From: Linnemannia elongata
Taxonomy: Eukaryota > Mortierellomycota > Mortierellomycetes > Mortierellales > Mortierellaceae
Length of the DNA: 64,000 bases
Reading direction: 5' to 3'
Assembly: GCA_036320915.1 (NCBI GenBank)
Contig: JAXBDG010000007.1
Location: 62,001-126,000, forward strand
The position numbers and the translations under genes are program-made. The notes under the pieces were generated by a model. The model saw only the letters and a list, made by a program, of their open reading frames with translations, did no database searches and had not been told where the DNA came from. This document shows positions 59,523 through 64,000 of the stretch, one piece after another (position 1 is the first letter of the stretch; each line of letters opens with the position of its first letter).

Positions 59523-62151
59523 ATGTACTCCTCGCTGTTGGAGGCCAAGGTCGTTATCCTCGGTAGCCAAGGTAAACCTAACAACTGCCACAAGACTTAC
59601 AATCAAGAACATACTACTCTTCTTTTTTCTTTTCTTTACTTTACCCTTTCAATTGGACTTCATGGGACCCCATACGAGACGATCCCAGAGGAGGAAGCAG
59701 ACGATGAAGGGGAGAGCACTAGAGCGCTTATATACATCATGGAACATATATATACAAAACAGCCAACCTGGAGACAAGGGGAACCCTTGAACAATATTGG
59801 ACGTCCAGGAACACGACCAAAACGAAGAAACGTGACAAAGTGTTACTTACAAAACAAAACTCGGGACTGGGAACTTGAGGAACTGGGTGGTTGGGTGGTT
59901 GGGTGGTTGGATAGCGAGACGACTGACTGGAGGCGGGAAGAGAAAAAAAACGAAAGCAGAGTGACAAAAGGAGACCTTGTGAGACTTGAGGAACTAGCCT
60001 AAGGAGAGTAAGGAAAGGACAGCAACAAGGCAAAAAAGGAAAAGGGCGCTATATACTCGGAAACTATTTTTTATATCACACCCGCTGACGTCGACGTCTT
60101 TGCCTTTTGGATTGTCTGCAAGTTGGGATTGGATTGCTATACTTTTTTTTGTTTTTTGTTTGACGGACAGTGATAATCTACAATCGAGGGCTACAAAAGA
60201 AAAAGAATCAAAAAAACGAGATCAAGACGTGAAAAGAGTGAGGAGAACGGCACAAGGCATTCTCCGACTCGACTCGTTCTCGTTGCTATGGCCAAGAGAG
60301 CTAAGAGTGGAGGATGAGAGGATTTTCAGACACGACAACTTGCTCCCGTTTGTTTTCATAGAAGAAAAGGGTTTTCAACAATTCAACAATCAGTTCCGGT
60401 AGTGGTCTATTGTCATTACCCCCCTCCACTTTTTTGTTCTCAACTCTTTCGACTTTTGACCTTGGGTGCAAGCGCCAGTTGCGGTTATTTTTCTTTATTA
60501 TTTAATATGTGTGTGTTCATGTGGAGGTGGAGGAGAGAGAGGCAGGATCTAGTCAGGACCTTTGGAAACAAAGACAGAAAGTGACAAACAGGAGTGGCAG
60601 GTCAACACTAACAAAGGAAAATGAAGAAAAAAAAGTTGTCTGTGACCCATTGCACGCTGCGTCTCTTTGGACAAGGCCAGTCCAGTTTGTCCTAGACGTT
60701 CAAAACACCCACCCACCCTCTCAAACTCACACAACCACAACAATAACGACATCAACAAAAACCGTGAGCCTGACTTGCCCACCCGAGGAAGAACACTGAC
60801 CAACCAGTCCGCCAGCCTCCACTCACAAGTTGGGGAAAAACAACAACTTCTGCATCTATTGTTCTCAGTGTGCTATTACTGCTTATCCTACCCGTTTGGC
60901 GAGGAGGAGGAGGAATATCACCTTGTTGTCGCTACGCCTTTCTCCTCCCTGTTTATTAGATACGGCTCTCCCTTGAGCAACAACACCTTTTACTCTTATT
61001 TCACAGACTGGACTGTGTCAGCTAAAGAAAGTGGTAGCACAGCGATTGTTTCGGACTCGTGTACTGACCTTTGTACTCTGTTTGTGAATCTCGCTTTTGA
61101 ATAGGCGTCGGAAAGACCTCACTCGTCGTCCGATATGTCCAAAAGACATTCTCTGCCAACTGCACGTCCACCATCGGTGCATCCTTCATGACCAAGAAAT
61201 TGTAAGTTTTGACCATTCTGGTTTGTGTCGAAAAGCAATTTGCTCCGCACATCTGCCGCCTGACAACTCTTAATGTGGTTCTTCACCTCCCTCTAACAGG
61301 TCTTTTCCTTCTTCCGTCTTCATATCTGATAGAGTTGTTGACAATTGTAAAGTACGACTTCAAATCTGGGACACGGCAGGTCAGGAACGGTTCAGATCCA
61401 TGGCTCCCATGTACTATCGTGGAGTAAGTCGACTTTCTCATGGATAATTTGCAGCGCAAAGGATGATAGGAAGGAAGATAGTGATATCTAACGCCCTTTC
61501 TATTCACTTCAATAGGCCAATGCTGCTATTTTGGTATACGATATTACATCAGAGGAATCGTTCAGGGATATGAGCTCCTGGGTGGAGGAGCTACGCAAGA
61601 ATATGACCGAGGATTTGAGTAAGTCTGCTAAGCTAGGACATGGAACTTGGACATACGTATGACATGTCGGGATAAACATCAGGAATGAAGGACAATGGAA
61701 AGCTAATACATCATTTCTGCTCAATTCTTCACCTCTATTAGTTATTCATGTTGTTGGAAACAAGCTGGACTTGGCTTCTTCGAAGAGGGCTATCCCTGTG
61801 TCGCGTACGGAGGAATATGTAGCAAAGACCCTGGGCACAGAATTTTCAGTCCACGAAGTATCTGCCAAAGACGACAATGGTATATATCTTTTTTTTTCTT
61901 GTATGATGGTATCGACCGACCAAGAAGCTGAATCGACTGCTAACAGCATCTTATTTTGTAACATATGTGAACAAATAGGCATTGAGGAGTTGTTTTTGCA
62001 GATTACGAGGAAGCTGGTAGAGAGGAAGCAGGAGATTGAGCGGATCAAGAGGATCAATGCGGAGAATGCGATTACACTGCAGCAGCTGGAGGACGAGCGA
62101 CTCCAGCAGGCACAGACAACGAACAACAGTAGCGTCTGCTGTGGAATATAA
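59523..62151 (+). CDS. Rab GTPase, Rab5/Rab21/Rab22-like
   Basis: A small GTPase of vesicle traffic, probably endosomal. Six exons (59523-59571, 61105-61201, 61333-61423, 61516-61618, 61742-61879, 61979-62151) join in phase to 216 residues. G1 is GSQGVGKT (split by intron 1), switch I contains [12 protein letters not shown]3 is WDTAGQERF followed by [12 protein letters not shown]4 is GNKLDL and G5 is EVSAKD. The C-terminus, SSVCCGI, ends in a double-cysteine geranylgeranylation motif. TIGASF and APMYYRGA point to the Rab5/21/22/31 branch rather than Ypt1, Sec4 or Ypt7. An unusually long charged helix (about 35 residues, [19 protein letters not shown]) precedes the tail. Intron 1 is 1533 bp, the rest about 75-135 bp. 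The exact subfamily needs a tree. Confidence 0.9.
59572..61104 (+). other. 1.53-kb first intron of the Rab gene
   Basis: GT-AG intron inserted in the P-loop codon. It contains a GGTTGGGT tandem at about 59883-59911. No other gene or RNA is recognised. Confidence 0.65.
59883..59911 (+). repeat. GGTTGGGT tandem, G-rich
   Basis: Three and a half copies of the octamer TGGTTGGG in intron 1 of the Rab gene. It could form a two-tier quadruplex in the transcript. Confidence 0.6.
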
Positions 62152-62811
<660 letters not shown>

Positions 62812-64000
62812 ATGAACGTCCGTCCCACCGCCAGATTCGCCATCAACCTCACCCGTGGCGCCTTCTCCCAATCCATCAAGCGCACCCTCAACGTAAATCA
62901 CTCTCTCTTCCTCTCTCATTCTCCGGACTCCCGGATTGACTGTGCAACAACCGAGACTAGGGAGATGACAAATACAGGCAATTTTGGCAACTCGTACTTA
63001 CACATACCTATTTCCCCCTTTCACTCTCTCTGTCTCTCTCCGTATAATAGACGACACCTGCACCAGTGGCAGCACCATTGTCGTCAAAGTTTGTCAAGAT
63101 TGTGGAGGTCGGACCCAGGGATGGACTGCAGAATGAGAAGCAGGTGATTCCTGCCGAGACAAAGATCGAGTTCATCAACCGCCTTTCGGACACTGGTCTC
63201 TCTGTCGTCGAGGCGACTTCCTTTGTCTCTCCCAAGTGGGTCCCCCAGGTACCTTTTACGTCTTATTTTTATTGTTTTTGTTATTGCTCTTCTGTCTTCT
63301 CACCTAGGCTCAACGGAAAACCTACTTTACTTTGTATACACTGTGGTGAGAAGACGCTTGCTGGCTGGAACACTGAATCGACTAACTCAATGAAATATCT
63401 ATGGAATTTATATGTAGATGGGAGATGCCACTAAGGTGATTACATCGATCAAGAAGAAGGACAATGTCAACTACCCTTGCTTGACCCCCAACACGAAGGG
63501 TCTGGATGCTGCGATCAAGGCTGGCGTCAAGGAGGTCGCTGTCTTTTTGGCTGCTTCGGACTCCTTCAGCATGAAGAACATCAACTGCACAGTCGAGGAG
63601 AGCTTTGAGCGTGTCCGCCCCTTGATTACCAAGGCCCAGGAGAATGGCATCTTGGTCCGCGGGTACGTCGTTTTGTCGCTCTTTCGTGAATATGTCTTGA
63701 ATCCTGCTTGATTTCGTTGTTTATTTGTTTGTTTTATTGTTTGTGGTGTCACTTTATCACATTTCGAAAGACATTGCACCCTTCCTCTTGCACTACCGAA
63801 ATCTAACAACTGTCTTTCAATCCTCACTCCACTTTCCACTAGATACGTATCGTGTGTAGTTGGATGCCCTTATGAGGGTCCCATTGCACCCAGAAAGGTC
63901 GCCGAGGTGGCAAAGAAGCTGTACGATATGGGATGCTACGAGATTTCGTTGGGTGATACCATCGGAGTCGGTACCCCCGGCACTGTCCGCGAGCTGTTGC
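62812..64000 (+). CDS. Hydroxymethylglutaryl-CoA lyase, mitochondrial (3' end outside window)
   Basis: Cleaves HMG-CoA to acetyl-CoA and acetoacetate in leucine breakdown. Exons 62812-62892, 63051-63248, 63418-63662 and 63843 onward join in phase. The N-terminus, [18 protein letters not shown], is Arg-rich and lacks acids, a matrix-targeting peptide. Catalytic-barrel motifs follow: [67 protein letters not shown] and [14 protein letters not shown], all diagnostic of HMGCL over isopropylmalate synthases. The metal-binding H-x-H and the G-loop cysteine would be encoded beyond base 64000. Identity is secure. Confidence 0.95.

Overview
The window is nuclear DNA of a filamentous fungus, most likely an early-diverging one of the Mortierella type. 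Genes are split by spliceosomal introns with GT-AG ends. It carries a ferroxidase ferritin and a Gemin5 homologue, both rare or absent in Dikarya, and has long pyrimidine-rich leaders and many very long A/T homopolymers. The assignment to Mortierellomycota is inference from gene content and style. No ribosomal gene, CRISPR array, plasmid or intact mobile element is visible.

Layout. 1-5411: a RAD54B/RDH54 recombination translocase (minus, 3' end outside the window) and a Gcn4-type bZIP activator (minus) whose leader carries two upstream ORFs. 5669-8298: tRNA-Val(AAC), then adenylate kinase (plus) behind three CACGTG boxes at exact 13-bp spacing. 8878-17257: Gemin5 (plus), convergent with a peroxisomal ABCD half-transporter (minus). 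18572-20740: an unrecognised, probably secreted protein (minus). 21134-27823: the APC/C subunit CDC23/APC8 (minus), divergent from a Mediator MED5-like gene (plus). 29478-33872: ferritin (minus), tRNA-Tyr with a 10-nt intron, a cysteine-rich open frame of unknown status and tRNA-Gly(TCC). 33873-38113 is gene-poor. 38114-41548: a single-pass membrane protein (plus). 43842-46881: mitochondrial aconitase (plus) with a GC-AG intron. 47161-54876: two divergent, long, single-exon genes for disordered proteins. 54877-59522 has no gene I can support. 59523-64000: a Rab GTPase (plus) and the 5' part of mitochondrial HMG-CoA lyase (plus).

These are mostly unrelated housekeeping genes, not a cluster. 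Ferritin and aconitase both handle iron but lie 13 kb apart with no visible shared control element. The points most worth following are the CACGTG triplet, the two-uORF leader of the bZIP gene, ferritin and Gemin5 in a fungus, the unrecognised secreted protein whose two exons do not join in frame, and the cysteine-rich frame near tRNA-Gly. I did not find a clear new multi-gene system.
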